Below are positions 1 through 5,534 of a stretch of DNA of 5,534 nt, piece by piece (position 1 is the first letter of the stretch; each line of letters opens with the position of its first letter). Source of the stretch: Gammaproteobacteria bacterium (GTDB lineage Bacteria > Pseudomonadota > Gammaproteobacteria > Chromatiales > Chromatiaceae). The stretch covers positions 1 through 5,534 of the forward strand of contig JAUVEG010000106.1 in NCBI GenBank assembly GCA_030594925.1, read 5' to 3'. The notes below the pieces were generated by a model that worked only from the letters and a program-made list of their open reading frames with translations, was not told where the DNA came from and made no database searches. The translations under genes and the position numbers were made by a program.

Positions 1-50
1 AGGTGTTCAGGAATCATTATCGGGTCAAATCAGGTGAGGTTTCGCACGAT

Positions 51-80
51 TTTACTGGAAATCATCAATTCGGCTATAAA
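51..80 (+). promoter_or_regulatory. Candidate sigma-70 promoter for the trp genes
   Basis: TTTACT (51-56) and TATAAA (75-80) are separated by 18 bases and sit at the edge of an AT-rich block. They match the -35 and -10 consensus at 4 of 6 and 5 of 6 positions. If real, the trpE mRNA would have a leader of roughly 225 bases, long enough for RNA-based control. Matches of this quality arise by chance, so this is only a best guess. Confidence 0.2.
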
Positions 81-260
81 AAGATAAAAATATCATCATC
101 AACTATTAAACTTGTCGTGAATTTGTTAATGTGGCATCAAATCTTTTCCGTATCGATTGACGGGCAGAAAATGTATCTACTTGCACACAATAATACCCTC
201 AAAACAGGCACCCGATGGCAGTGATGCGCTGTTGGTGATATTCCCTGTTTATGAATTGAT

Positions 261-297
261 GTTGTGTGGAGCTGTATCAGTGCTCCATCAATACAAC
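261..297 (+). promoter_or_regulatory. Hairpin just upstream of trpE
   Basis: GGAGC (268-272) pairs with GCTCC (282-286) around a 9-base loop. GTTGT (261-265) can pair with ACAAC (293-297) across an asymmetric internal loop. No U-run follows, so it is not an intrinsic terminator by itself. It ends 17 bases before the trpE start codon and could influence translation initiation or be one arm of a leader switch. A regulatory role is inference. Confidence 0.25.
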
Positions 298-314
298 CTT
301 GACGAAGCACTAGT

Positions 315-1805
315 ATGACCCCTGAAGAATTTTCATCCCTTGCAAGCGAAGGATACAACCGCATCCCTGTTGTCAGGGAGGTGCTGGCGGATCTGGATAC
401 GCCGTTAAGCGTCTACCTGAAACTGGGCGATGGTCCATACTCCTACCTGTTCGAGTCCGTCCATGGTGGTGAGAAGTGGGGGCGCTACTCCATCATCGGG
501 CTGCCCGGGCGGTTGCGCCTCGAGGTGAACGGAGACCAGATTACCCGGTTTGATGGCAGTCGTGTCACTGAATCCTATCAATCTGATGATCCACTCTCTG
601 TTGTCGAGGAGTTTCAGCAGAAATTCCATGCTGCAGAAATTGATGGATTGCCGCGGTTTTCAGGTGGTCTTGTGGGCTATTTCGGCTATGACACTATCCG
701 TTATATCGAACCCAGGCTGAAGCAGTCTCCTAATCAGGATCCGCTGCAGACCCCTGATATTCTACTGATGGTCTCGGATGAACTGGTGGTGTTTGACAAC
801 CTGGCAGGGCGCATGTTCATCATCGTGCATGCTGATCCGACAGCAGGTGATACGTTGGAGCAGGCGCAGCAGCGTATCGGAGAGTTGGCGGCAAAAATGC
901 AGAGGGATGTGCCGCGAGATCAAATCAGAAAGCCTCGGCAGGTGGTTGAATCCGATTTCAGTTCCGGCTTCAGCAAAGAGGGATTCAAACAGGCGGTCGA
1001 GCATATCAAGGAGTACATTCTTGATGGAGATTGCATGCAGGTGGTCATCTCACAGCGTCTGAGTATCCCCTATTATGCTCCGCCGCTCGATCTCTACCGC
1101 GCCCTGCGGGGAATGAATCCCTCACCCTATATGTATTTCCTGAATCTGGGTGACTTTCATATTGTCGGGTCGTCACCGGAAATCCTGACGCGTCTGGAAG
1201 ATGGCGAGGTGACTGTACGGCCGATTGCCGGCACTCGTCGCAGGGGGTACAGCGATGAGGAGGACCTCGAGCTCGAGATAGAGCTGCTGGCCGATCCCAA
1301 GGAGCTGGCCGAGCACCTCATGCTGATTGATCTCGGGCGTAATGATGTCGGACGCGTGGCGAGGATAGGCAGCGTCAATTTGACCGAAAAAATGAATGTC
1401 GAGCGCTACTCCCATGTGATGCATATTGTCTCCAATGTGGTTGCTGAACTGAAACAGGGGATGAATGCGATGGATGTCATACGTGCAACTTTCCCGGCCG
1501 GGACCGTCTCAGGTGCTCCAAAAATCCGGGCCATGGAGATCATCGATGAGTTGGAGCCCGTCAAACGCGGCATCTATTCCGGCGCAGTGGGCTACCTGGC
1601 GTGGAATGGCAATATGGATACGGCAATTGCGATCCGCACCGCTGTGATCAAGGATAAGGTATTACACATCCAGGCGGGCGCCGGTATAGTGGCTGATTCG
1701 ATTCCGGAGCTGGAGTGGAAAGAGACCATGAACAAGGGGCGTGCAATTTTCCGTGCCGTAGCCATGGCCGAGGCCGGACTGGAAAGAGTGGATGAGGAGG
1801 CCTGA
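315..1805 (+). CDS. trpE: Anthranilate synthase component I
   Basis: TrpE converts chorismate to anthranilate, using ammonia released from glutamine by TrpG; this is the first committed step of tryptophan synthesis, in the cytoplasm. The 496 residues are normal length. The N-terminal domain contains LFES (45-48) and Ser59, matching the LLES-x10-S tryptophan feedback site except for Phe at the second position. The chorismate-binding domain shows PIAGTR (303-308), whose Ala and Thr fit anthranilate synthase rather than aminodeoxychorismate synthase (PIKGT), then [11 protein letters not shown] (337-347), ERYSHVMH (363-370) and GTVSGAPK (396-403). The start ATG is supported by the N-terminus, which matches the usual gammaproteobacterial pattern (YNRIP, then [10 protein letters not shown]). 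Its ribosome site is weak (CGAAG, 303-307). It precedes trpG by 2 bases, consistent with co-translation of the two subunits. Feedback inhibition by tryptophan is expected. Confidence 0.97.
   Translation: MTPEEFSSLASEGYNRIPVVREVLADLDTPLSVYLKLGDGPYSYLFESVHGGEKWGRYSIIGLPGRLRLEVNGDQITRFDGSRVTESYQSDDPLSVVEEFQQKFHAAEIDGLPRFSGGLVGYFGYDTIRYIEPRLKQSPNQDPLQTPDILLMVSDELVVFDNLAGRMFIIVHADPTAGDTLEQAQQRIGELAAKMQRDVPRDQIRKPRQVVESDFSSGFSKEGFKQAVEHIKEYILDGDCMQVVISQRLSIPYYAPPLDLYRALRGMNPSPYMYFLNLGDFHIVGSSPEILTRLEDGEVTVRPIAGTRRRGYSDEEDLELEIELLADPKELAEHLMLIDLGRNDVGRVARIGSVNLTEKMNVERYSHVMHIVSNVVAELKQGMNAMDVIRATFPAGTVSGAPKIRAMEIIDELEPVKRGIYSGAVGYLAWNGNMDTAIAIRTAVIKDKVLHIQAGAGIVADSIPELEWKETMNKGRAIFRAVAMAEAGLERVDEEA
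1795..1800 (+). promoter_or_regulatory. Strong ribosome binding site of trpG inside trpE
   Basis: AGGAGG lies within the last codons of trpE, 7 bases before the trpG ATG. It fixes the trpG start and implies that the two anthranilate synthase subunits are made from one message in matched amounts. Confidence 0.8.
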
Positions 1806-1807
1806 TC

Positions 1808-2389
1808 ATGTTGCTGATGATTGATAATTATGACTCCTTTACATTCAACCTGGTGCAGTATTTTGGTGAACTGGGCGCCGATGTCGTGGTGCGTCGCAAC
1901 GACGAAATCAGCAGTGAGGGGATTGCTGCGCTTGCGCCATCTCATCTGGTGATCTCGCCCGGTCCCTGCACGCCGGCTGAAGCGGGAATCTCGGTCGAGG
2001 CGATCAAAACTTTTGCGGGTAAAATCCCGATCCTTGGGGTGTGCCTGGGGCATCAGTCGATCGGTGTGGCTTTTGGCGGAAAAATTGTGCGCGCGGGCCA
2101 GGTAATGCATGGTAAGACGTCGCCGGTTTTTCATGCTGACGGTGGTGTTTTTTCCGGACTGGAGAATCCATTGATCGCCACCCGCTATCACTCGCTGGTG
2201 ATCGAGAAGGAGACGCTTCCCGACGTGCTGGAGATAACGGCCTGGACAGCAGACGAGCAGGGCAATGTGGATGAAATCATGGGTGTGAAGCACAAACATC
2301 TGGCGGTCGAGGGTGTGCAGTTTCACCCCGAATCGATACTCACACGCCAGGGACACCAGTTGTTGCAGAATTTTTTAGGGGAGTTTTAG
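1808..2389 (+). CDS. trpG: Anthranilate synthase component II, glutamine amidotransferase
   Basis: TrpG hydrolyses glutamine and channels ammonia to TrpE. The 193 residues form a single class I glutamine amidotransferase domain. The triad is Cys79 in GVCLGHQ, and His173 and Glu175 in GVQFHPES. The oxyanion-strand motif [12 protein letters not shown] (50-61) and the MHGKTSP loop (100-106) are typical of TrpG/PabA. The N-terminus [12 protein letters not shown] is standard for the family. The gene is separate from trpD, unlike the TrpGD fusion of E. coli. It could also serve as PabA for folate synthesis, as some TrpG proteins do, but adjacency to trpE favours tryptophan. The stop codon TAG (2387-2389) lies inside the first TTTTAGG unit of the downstream repeat. 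The protein ends shortly after the conserved NFL and, by memory, is several residues shorter than its Pseudomonas counterpart, so its tail may have been set by the repeat. Confidence 0.96.
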   Translation: MLLMIDNYDSFTFNLVQYFGELGADVVVRRNDEISSEGIAALAPSHLVISPGPCTPAEAGISVEAIKTFAGKIPILGVCLGHQSIGVAFGGKIVRAGQVMHGKTSPVFHADGGVFSGLENPLIATRYHSLVIEKETLPDVLEITAWTADEQGNVDEIMGVKHKHLAVEGVQFHPESILTRQGHQLLQNFLGEF

Positions 2390-2440
2390 GTTTTAAGTTT
2401 TTAGGTTTTAGGTGTTCGAGCCTTCGATAGGTGCTTGGAA

Positions 2441-2466
2441 TCTCCACGCTTTATCGGTGATGGAGA
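2441..2466. repeat. Small stem-loop inside the heptamer element
   Basis: TCTCCA (2441-2446) pairs with TGGAGA (2461-2466) around a 14-base loop. It would compete with pairing of the same bases to the inverse copy near 2538-2548. It may be incidental. Confidence 0.35.
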
Positions 2467-2487
2467 GAAATATCATGTGAATGACAG

Positions 2488-2514
2488 GGCGCAATAACCA
2501 ACGGGCATTGCGCC
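2488..2514. repeat. REP-like palindrome
   Basis: GGCGCAAT (2488-2495) and ATTGCGCC (2507-2514) form a perfect 8-base stem around an 11-base loop. GC-rich hairpins of this kind are familiar between genes of gammaproteobacteria as REP-type repeats, which are often mobilised by RAYT (REP-associated tyrosine) transposases. Family membership is judged from memory of such sequences; copy number in this genome is unknown. Confidence 0.6.
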
Positions 2515-2624
2515 GCATGGGAAGGCGTAATTTATCTGTGGAGTATTCACGTAATGTGTCAATTGGCATGGTGCCTAAAACCTAAAACCTAAAACTTAAA
2601 ACCTATCTCTAAAACCTAAAACCC

Positions 2625-2629
2625 AGGGG
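2625..2629 (+). promoter_or_regulatory. Ribosome binding site of trpD
   Basis: AGGGG lies 5 bases before the trpD ATG, directly after the right heptamer array. The same AGGGG occurs at 2377-2381, two bases before the left array, so it could be one half of a short target duplication. Confidence 0.6.
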
Positions 2630-2634
2630 TACTC

Positions 2635-3654
2635 ATGGAAATAAAAGAAGCAATTCAGCGGGTGGTTGATCGGACCGATCTGCTTGATTTTGAGATGACA
2701 GATGTGATGCGCACCATCATGACCGGCGGAGCGACACCGTCGCAGATCGGTGGATTTCTGATCGGCTTGCGTATGAAAGGCGAGAGCGTGACCGAGATCA
2801 CTGCTGCGGCAAAAGTGATGCGTGATCTGGCTGAGAAGGTGTCTGCGCCGCATGAAAACCTGGTTGATACCTGTGGCACAGGTGGCGACTCATCCGGAAC
2901 TTTCAATATCTCCACTGCCAGCGCATTTGTTACCGCTGCGGCAGGCGCCAGAGTCGCCAAGCACGGCAATCGCTCAGTCTCATCAAAGTCAGGCAGTGCT
3001 GATGTGCTCGAGGCGGCTGGCGTCAAGCTGGACATCACTCCCGCGCAAGTGAGTGAGTGTATCAAGGAGACCGGCATGGGTTTCATGTTTGCTCCTGCGC
3101 ATCACAGCGCCATGAAACACGCCATTGGTCCGCGCCGGGAGATGGGTGTGCGCACCATCTTTAATGTGCTGGGACCACTGACGAATCCGGCAGGTGCACC
3201 GAATCAGGTGATAGGCGTTTTCTCCAGTAAGTTGCTTGAACCAATTGCTGAAGTACTGAAAAATCTGGGCAGTCGTCACGTCATGGTTGTGCATGCACGG
3301 GATGGACTGGATGAGATCAGCATTGGAGATAAAACAGATATCGTGGAGTTGAAAGAGGGGCAGATATCCCATAACCGCATTTCGCCGGAAGAGTTTGGCA
3401 TGCAGTATCACCCGCTGGAACAGATCAGGGCAGGGAGCGTGCAGCAGAGTCTGCAAATAATCCAGGAGGTGCTTGCCGACAAGGCCGGGCCGGCGCGTGA
3501 TATTGTCGCTCTGAATGCCGGGGCTGCAATCTATACGGCAGGGATTGCCGTTACCCTCAAACAGGGGGTTGATGCTGCTTCTGCAGCGATCAGCAGCGGC
3601 GCGGCCAGGGAGAAGCTGGAACAGCTGATCGCCTGCACACAGCGTTTTACCTGA
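2635..3654 (+). CDS. trpD: Anthranilate phosphoribosyltransferase
   Basis: TrpD joins anthranilate to phosphoribosyl pyrophosphate, giving phosphoribosylanthranilate and pyrophosphate. The 339 residues are full length. The N-terminal helical domain is followed by the phosphate-binding GTGGD (81-85), NIST (91-94), the anthranilate-site motif KHGNRS (109-114), SGSADVLEA (119-127), [19 protein letters not shown] (167-185), and the metal-binding region RDGLDE (222-227, with Asp226 and Glu227). These place it in the TrpD family rather than the related thymidine phosphorylases. The start is set by AGGGG 5 bases upstream and by the conserved MEIKEAI opening. It lies 245 bases after trpG, an unusually wide gap filled by the heptamer inverted repeat, so translational coupling to trpG is unlikely. 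No separate promoter is evident. Confidence 0.97.
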   Translation: MEIKEAIQRVVDRTDLLDFEMTDVMRTIMTGGATPSQIGGFLIGLRMKGESVTEITAAAKVMRDLAEKVSAPHENLVDTCGTGGDSSGTFNISTASAFVTAAAGARVAKHGNRSVSSKSGSADVLEAAGVKLDITPAQVSECIKETGMGFMFAPAHHSAMKHAIGPRREMGVRTIFNVLGPLTNPAGAPNQVIGVFSSKLLEPIAEVLKNLGSRHVMVVHARDGLDEISIGDKTDIVELKEGQISHNRISPEEFGMQYHPLEQIRAGSVQQSLQIIQEVLADKAGPARDIVALNAGAAIYTAGIAVTLKQGVDAASAAISSGAAREKLEQLIACTQRFT

Positions 3655-3708
3655 AACTATCTGACGAGGTCAAGTTTCAGATCCATGTTGCATGAAAAAC
3701 TTTTTGTT

Positions 3709-3770
3709 CTCTCGCCAAGGCGCAAAGCCCGCTAAGAAAAAACCTTTGCGTCTTTGCGTCTTGGCGAGAG
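3709..3770. repeat. Inverted repeat hairpin of CTTTGCGT octamers
   Basis: CTCTCGCCAAGGCGCAAAG (3709-3727) pairs with 3752-3770 over 19 positions, with a single G·T pair (3720/3759). Pairing continues imperfectly through CCGCTAAG and CTTTGCGT to an A-run loop at 3737-3742. The right side is made of 8-base units: CTTTGCGT, CTTTGCGT, CTTGGCGA (3744-3767). No U-run follows on the + strand, so it is not a standard intrinsic terminator for trpD. A similar GCCAAGRCGCAAAG motif is familiar as a dispersed repeat between genes in diverse bacteria. In the mRNA it would form a long stem that could be cut by RNase III or stabilise the upstream message. Confidence 0.85.
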
Positions 3771-3824
3771 TCATGATTGTAATTTGCTCATTTGCTGAGA
3801 TGTTGAGCACTCAAGGATTACTCG

Positions 3825-4622
3825 ATGACTGATATCCCTGATATCCTTAATAAAATCAATGCGCGCAAGCTTGAAGAGATAGCGCAGCGCAAACAGACAG
3901 TGTCACTGGATCAGTTGAAGGCGCAAGCACAGGGTCAGGATGAAACGCGTGGTTTTGCCAATGCCGTGGCTGCGAAGATTGCCTCCGGGAAAGCGGCTGT
4001 GATTGCAGAGATCAAAAAAGCCTCTCCTTCGAAGGGAGTGCTGCGCGAAGATTTTGATCCTGCCGCTATTGCAGCAAGCTATGAATCCGCTGGTGCAGCC
4101 TTCATCTCGGTGCTGACTGACAAGGATTTTTTTCAGGGCAGTGAGGCCTATCTCAAGGAGGCGCGCGCCGCCTGTTCACTGCCGGTCATTCGCAAGGATT
4201 TCATTATTGATGATTACCAGGTCTATGAAGCCAGGGCCATGGGCGCCGACTGCATCCTGTTGATTGTGGCATCTCTGCATGATCAGAAATTAAAAGGCTT
4301 GAATGATCTGGCCCATGATCTGGGCATGGATGTGCTTGTTGAAGTGCATGATGCTCCTGAGCTTGAACGTGCGCTGCAACTCTCCAATCGCCTCATCGGC
4401 ATCAATAACCGCAACCTGCGCACCTTTGAGGTCTCTCTCAGGACTACGCTGGATCTGCTCGAACAGATACCGGACGATCATATTGTTGTCACCGAAAGCG
4501 GCATTCATGTCACTGATGATGTGGAACTGATGCGTGACAACGCAGTGAATGCATTTCTGGTCGGAGAGGCGTTTATGCGTGCCGATGATCCCGGCGCGAA
4601 ACTGGCCGAGCTGTTTTTTTAG
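3825..4622 (+). CDS. trpC: Indole-3-glycerol phosphate synthase
   Basis: TrpC decarboxylates and cyclises carboxyphenylamino-deoxyribulose phosphate to indole-3-glycerol phosphate. The 265 residues form one (beta/alpha)8 barrel, not fused to TrpF as in E. coli. The expected active-site residues are present: Glu62 and Lys64 in [11 protein letters not shown], Lys124 in IRKDFI, Glu173 in LVEVHD, Asn194 in GINNRNL, and Ser225 in TESGI, with GE at 247-248 in the phosphate-binding end. They follow the spacing known from the Sulfolobus enzyme. AAGGA (3813-3817) lies 7 bases before the ATG and supports the start. It follows trpD by 170 bases containing the octamer hairpin. The stop TAG follows a T-run but no clear terminator stem. 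trpF, trpB and trpA do not follow, so the last steps must be encoded elsewhere. Confidence 0.97.
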   Translation: MTDIPDILNKINARKLEEIAQRKQTVSLDQLKAQAQGQDETRGFANAVAAKIASGKAAVIAEIKKASPSKGVLREDFDPAAIAASYESAGAAFISVLTDKDFFQGSEAYLKEARAACSLPVIRKDFIIDDYQVYEARAMGADCILLIVASLHDQKLKGLNDLAHDLGMDVLVEVHDAPELERALQLSNRLIGINNRNLRTFEVSLRTTLDLLEQIPDDHIVVTESGIHVTDDVELMRDNAVNAFLVGEAFMRADDPGAKLAELFF

Positions 4623-4749
4623 CGTTGCTTCCAGAACTTTTTTAACCACAGATGCACACAGATAAACACAGATTAACATCTCAATAACTTCGTGCAATCG
4701 GACGGAAAAAGCCCCTGCTATACTGATACTTCTGCCTTCCATGGTGATC

Positions 4750-4782
4750 GTAGATTGGGCAAAGGAGGTACGACGTGCCCAA
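4750..4782. repeat. REP-like hairpin at the centre of the palindrome
   Basis: TTGGGCA (4755-4761) pairs with TGCCCAA (4776-4782) around a 14-base loop, and GTAG (4750-4753) lies just before the stem. A GTAG or GGAG tetranucleotide beside a hairpin is the known mark of REPs handled by RAYT transposases. The hairpin sits 89 and 90 bases from the two 22-base arms. Confidence 0.6.
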
Positions 4783-4798
4783 CAAGTGTCAAAATCAT

Positions 4799-4825
4799 GG
4801 TGGATGCGCTGACGCTTATACCCCC
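4799..4825. repeat. Second, degenerate REP-like palindrome
   Basis: GGTGGATGCG and CGCTTATACC can fold around a CTGA loop with mismatches. It lies 16 bases after the first REP-like hairpin. Paired REP hairpins of this sort (BIME-like) are common between genes of gammaproteobacteria. The expected closing CTAC appears as CTGC, suggesting decay. Confidence 0.4.
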
Positions 4826-4902
4826 TGCAAAAGTCAACGAGATGTATCGCAGTTATTTAGTGTTACAGAAAATTATCTGTGTGCATCTGTGGTTCAACAT
4901 TC

Positions 4903-4917
4903 ACCACAGATGACAGA
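4903..4917. repeat. Extra direct copy of the palindrome end
   Basis: ACCACAGATGACAGAT-like sequence begins at 4903. It repeats ACCACAGATG from the left end (4645-4654) in the same orientation and lies 8 bases outside the right end. It could be a remnant of a second element. Confidence 0.5.
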
Positions 4918-4966
4918 TCGGCAAGCATATACAAGGATTTTTAACTTCATAGCGTAACTTTTATCC

Positions 4967-5534
4967 ATGACTGCTCTCTCGATCACCAATCTCCACAAGC
5001 GCTATAAGGGTGGTTTCCACGCTTTGAAAGGGATTGATTTATCTGTTGAGGAAGGCGACTTTTTTGCACTGCTAGGTCCCAACGGGGCGGGTAAATCGAC
5101 CGCTATCGGCATTATCTGTTCACTCATCAATAAAACATCCGGCAAGGTCTCAGTCTTTGGCGACGATCTTGACAGTAATCCTATCGCGGTGAAACGTCAT
5201 ATCGGACTGGTGCCACAGGAGTACAATTTCAACCAGTGGGAGCCGATTGGAGAGATCCTCGTCAATCAGGCCGGTTACCAGGGGATTCCGCGTGAACAGG
5301 CGTGGCAGCGAACCGAGGAACTCCTGCGTCAGCTTAAGTTGTGGGATAAACGCACCACCATGGCGCGTAAACTCTCCGGTGGCATGAAGCGCCGCCTGAT
5401 GATTGCCCGCGCCCTGGTGCATCGTCCGCGCTTGCTGATTCTTGATGAGCCCACTGCAGGCGTCGATATCGAAATTCGTCTCTCCATGTGGAAGTTTCTG
5501 CGCCAACTCAATGAGCAGGGAACAACCATCATCC
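4967..5534 (+). CDS. yadG: YadG-like ABC-2 transporter ATP-binding protein (3' end outside window)
   Basis: This is the cytoplasmic ATPase subunit of an ABC-2 type exporter, which powers a separate membrane permease (YadH in E. coli); the cargo is not established. The 189 visible residues carry Walker A GPNGAGKST (37-45), the Q-loop Gln84 in LVPQE, signature LSGGM (136-140), Walker B LLILDEP (156-162) and D-loop AGVD (164-167). The H-loop lies beyond the window. Strings such as VNQAGY, SGGMKRRLMIARAL and DEPTAGVDIE match the YadG subfamily closely by memory, a family of about 300 residues. An in-frame TAA at 4955-4957 leaves this ATG as the only sensible start, though no good ribosome site precedes it. 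It is separated from trpC by 344 bases of repeats and has no evident role in tryptophan synthesis. A yadH-like permease gene is expected next. Confidence 0.93.
   Translation, partial: MTALSITNLHKRYKGGFHALKGIDLSVEEGDFFALLGPNGAGKSTAIGIICSLINKTSGKVSVFGDDLDSNPIAVKRHIGLVPQEYNFNQWEPIGEILVNQAGYQGIPREQAWQRTEELLRQLKLWDKRTTMARKLSGGMKRRLMIARALVHRPRLLILDEPTAGVDIEIRLSMWKFLRQLNEQGTTII

Larger units (their letters stand above)
1..314. other. Non-coding leader upstream of trpE
   Basis: No convincing gene is visible in these 314 bases. The open frames crossing it have no ribosome binding site and no recognisable protein family. The stretch from about 60 to 130 is strongly AT-rich, as expected for a promoter region. 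A hairpin candidate lies at 261-297. No run of tryptophan codons typical of a trp leader peptide is seen; TGG codons occur only singly. The end of an upstream gene is not recognisable, so the window probably begins inside the intergenic region. Confidence 0.6.
2384..2623. repeat. Long inverted repeat with TTTTAGG heptamer arms
   Basis: The left arm (2384-2412) reads as TTTTAGG, TTTTAAG, TTTTTAGG, TTTTAGG. The right arm (2574-2623) is the opposite strand: three CCTAAAA units, one CTTAAAA, then degenerate units. The variant TTTTAAG/CTTAAAA unit occurs in both arms, so the arms are true inverted copies. Between them GAATCTCCAC (2438-2447) is matched inversely by GTGGAGTATTC (2538-2548) with one extra base, aligned with the arms, so the similarity reaches into the interior. 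A REP-like hairpin (2488-2514) lies near the centre. No protein is encoded. It separates trpG and trpD, which are usually tightly spaced. It is probably a non-autonomous dispersed element; its mobility is inference. Confidence 0.8.
4644..4894. repeat. 251-base imperfect palindrome with perfect 22-base ends
   Basis: Bases 4644-4665 are the exact reverse complement of 4873-4894. The left end consists of 10-base units CACAGATGCA, CACAGATAAA, CACAGATTAA (4647-4676). Inverse matches continue inward on nearly the same axis: TAACA (4674-4678) with TGTTA (4861-4865), AATAACT (4683-4689) with AGTTATT (4851-4857), TATA (4719-4722) with TATA (4817-4820), CCATG (4739-4743) with CATGG (4796-4800), and TTGGGCA with TGCCCAA at the centre. 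The paired coordinates always sum to 9537-9540. The element is therefore one degenerate palindrome rather than two stray arms. It encodes nothing recognisable and resembles a MITE-like or REP-composite element. Confidence 0.8.
4623..4966. other. Non-coding gap between trpC and the ABC gene
   Basis: These 344 bases contain the 251-base palindromic element (4644-4894), a further direct copy of its end sequence (4903-4917), and a short AT-rich stretch before the ABC gene. No gene is supported: the open frames here are translations of the repeats. No clear terminator for trpC or promoter for the ABC gene was found. Confidence 0.7.

Noticed and set aside
129..224. Possible leader peptide starting at ATG 129, containing two separated Trp codons
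   Set aside because: No ribosome binding site, Trp codons are not clustered, and no terminator/antiterminator pair follows.
309..314. ACTAGT before the trpE start as a TrpR operator half-site
   Set aside because: The TrpR operator needs two spaced CTAG half-sites; only one is present, and it falls next to the start codon.
1592..2356. 254-residue open frame on the - strand across the end of trpE and trpG
   Set aside because: It lies antisense to two clear genes with intact catalytic motifs, has no recognisable domain, and is explained by codon bias of the + strand genes.
2574..2623. Heptamer array as a CRISPR array
   Set aside because: The 7-base units are contiguous, with no spacers and no repeats of CRISPR length.
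4600..4646. Intrinsic terminator at the end of trpC, suggested by two T-runs
   Set aside because: Only 3-4 base stems can be drawn before either T-run, too weak to support a terminator.
4638..4945. TTTTTAAC direct repeats (4639-4646 and 4938-4945) as a target duplication around the third element
   Set aside because: The sequence is low-complexity, and the right copy lies over 40 bases beyond the palindrome end, so chance is likely.
4692..4957. Small + strand open frames in the trpC-yadG gap
   Set aside because: They run through the palindromic element and REP-like hairpins; their peptides (such as IICVHLW) are translations of repeats.

Overview
The window is bacterial and reads as part of a gammaproteobacterial chromosome. 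The TrpE, TrpG, TrpD and TrpC proteins resemble the Pseudomonas/Chromatiales type by remembered family patterns. trpG is a separate gene rather than fused to trpD as in Escherichia coli, trpC is not fused to trpF, and the last gene closely resembles YadG of E. coli. The genus cannot be fixed from the sequence; a free-living or symbiotic sulfur-oxidiser relative is possible but unproven.

Layout, all genes on the + strand: a non-coding leader (1-314) with a candidate hairpin; trpE (315-1805) and trpG (1808-2389), separated by 2 bases; a 245-base gap; trpD (2635-3654); a 170-base gap; trpC (3825-4622); a 344-base gap; and the first 189 codons of a YadG-like ABC transporter ATPase (4967 to the window end). 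TrpE and TrpG together form anthranilate synthase. TrpD attaches phosphoribosyl to anthranilate, and TrpC closes the indole ring to give indole-3-glycerol phosphate. trpF, trpB and trpA are not in the window. All four Trp proteins look intact, with their catalytic motifs present.

The unusual part is what lies between the genes. Every gap after trpG holds a long inverted repeat whose arms are short tandem units: 7-base TTTTAGG units after trpG, 8-base CTTTGCGT units after trpD, and 10-base CACAGATNNA units after trpC. The first and third enclose a REP-like hairpin near their centre. The third is a 251-base imperfect palindrome with perfect 22-base ends. These look like non-coding, non-autonomous dispersed elements that have opened up an operon that is usually compact. 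The first appears to supply the stop codon of trpG. No complete transposase, RNA gene or CRISPR array is visible.
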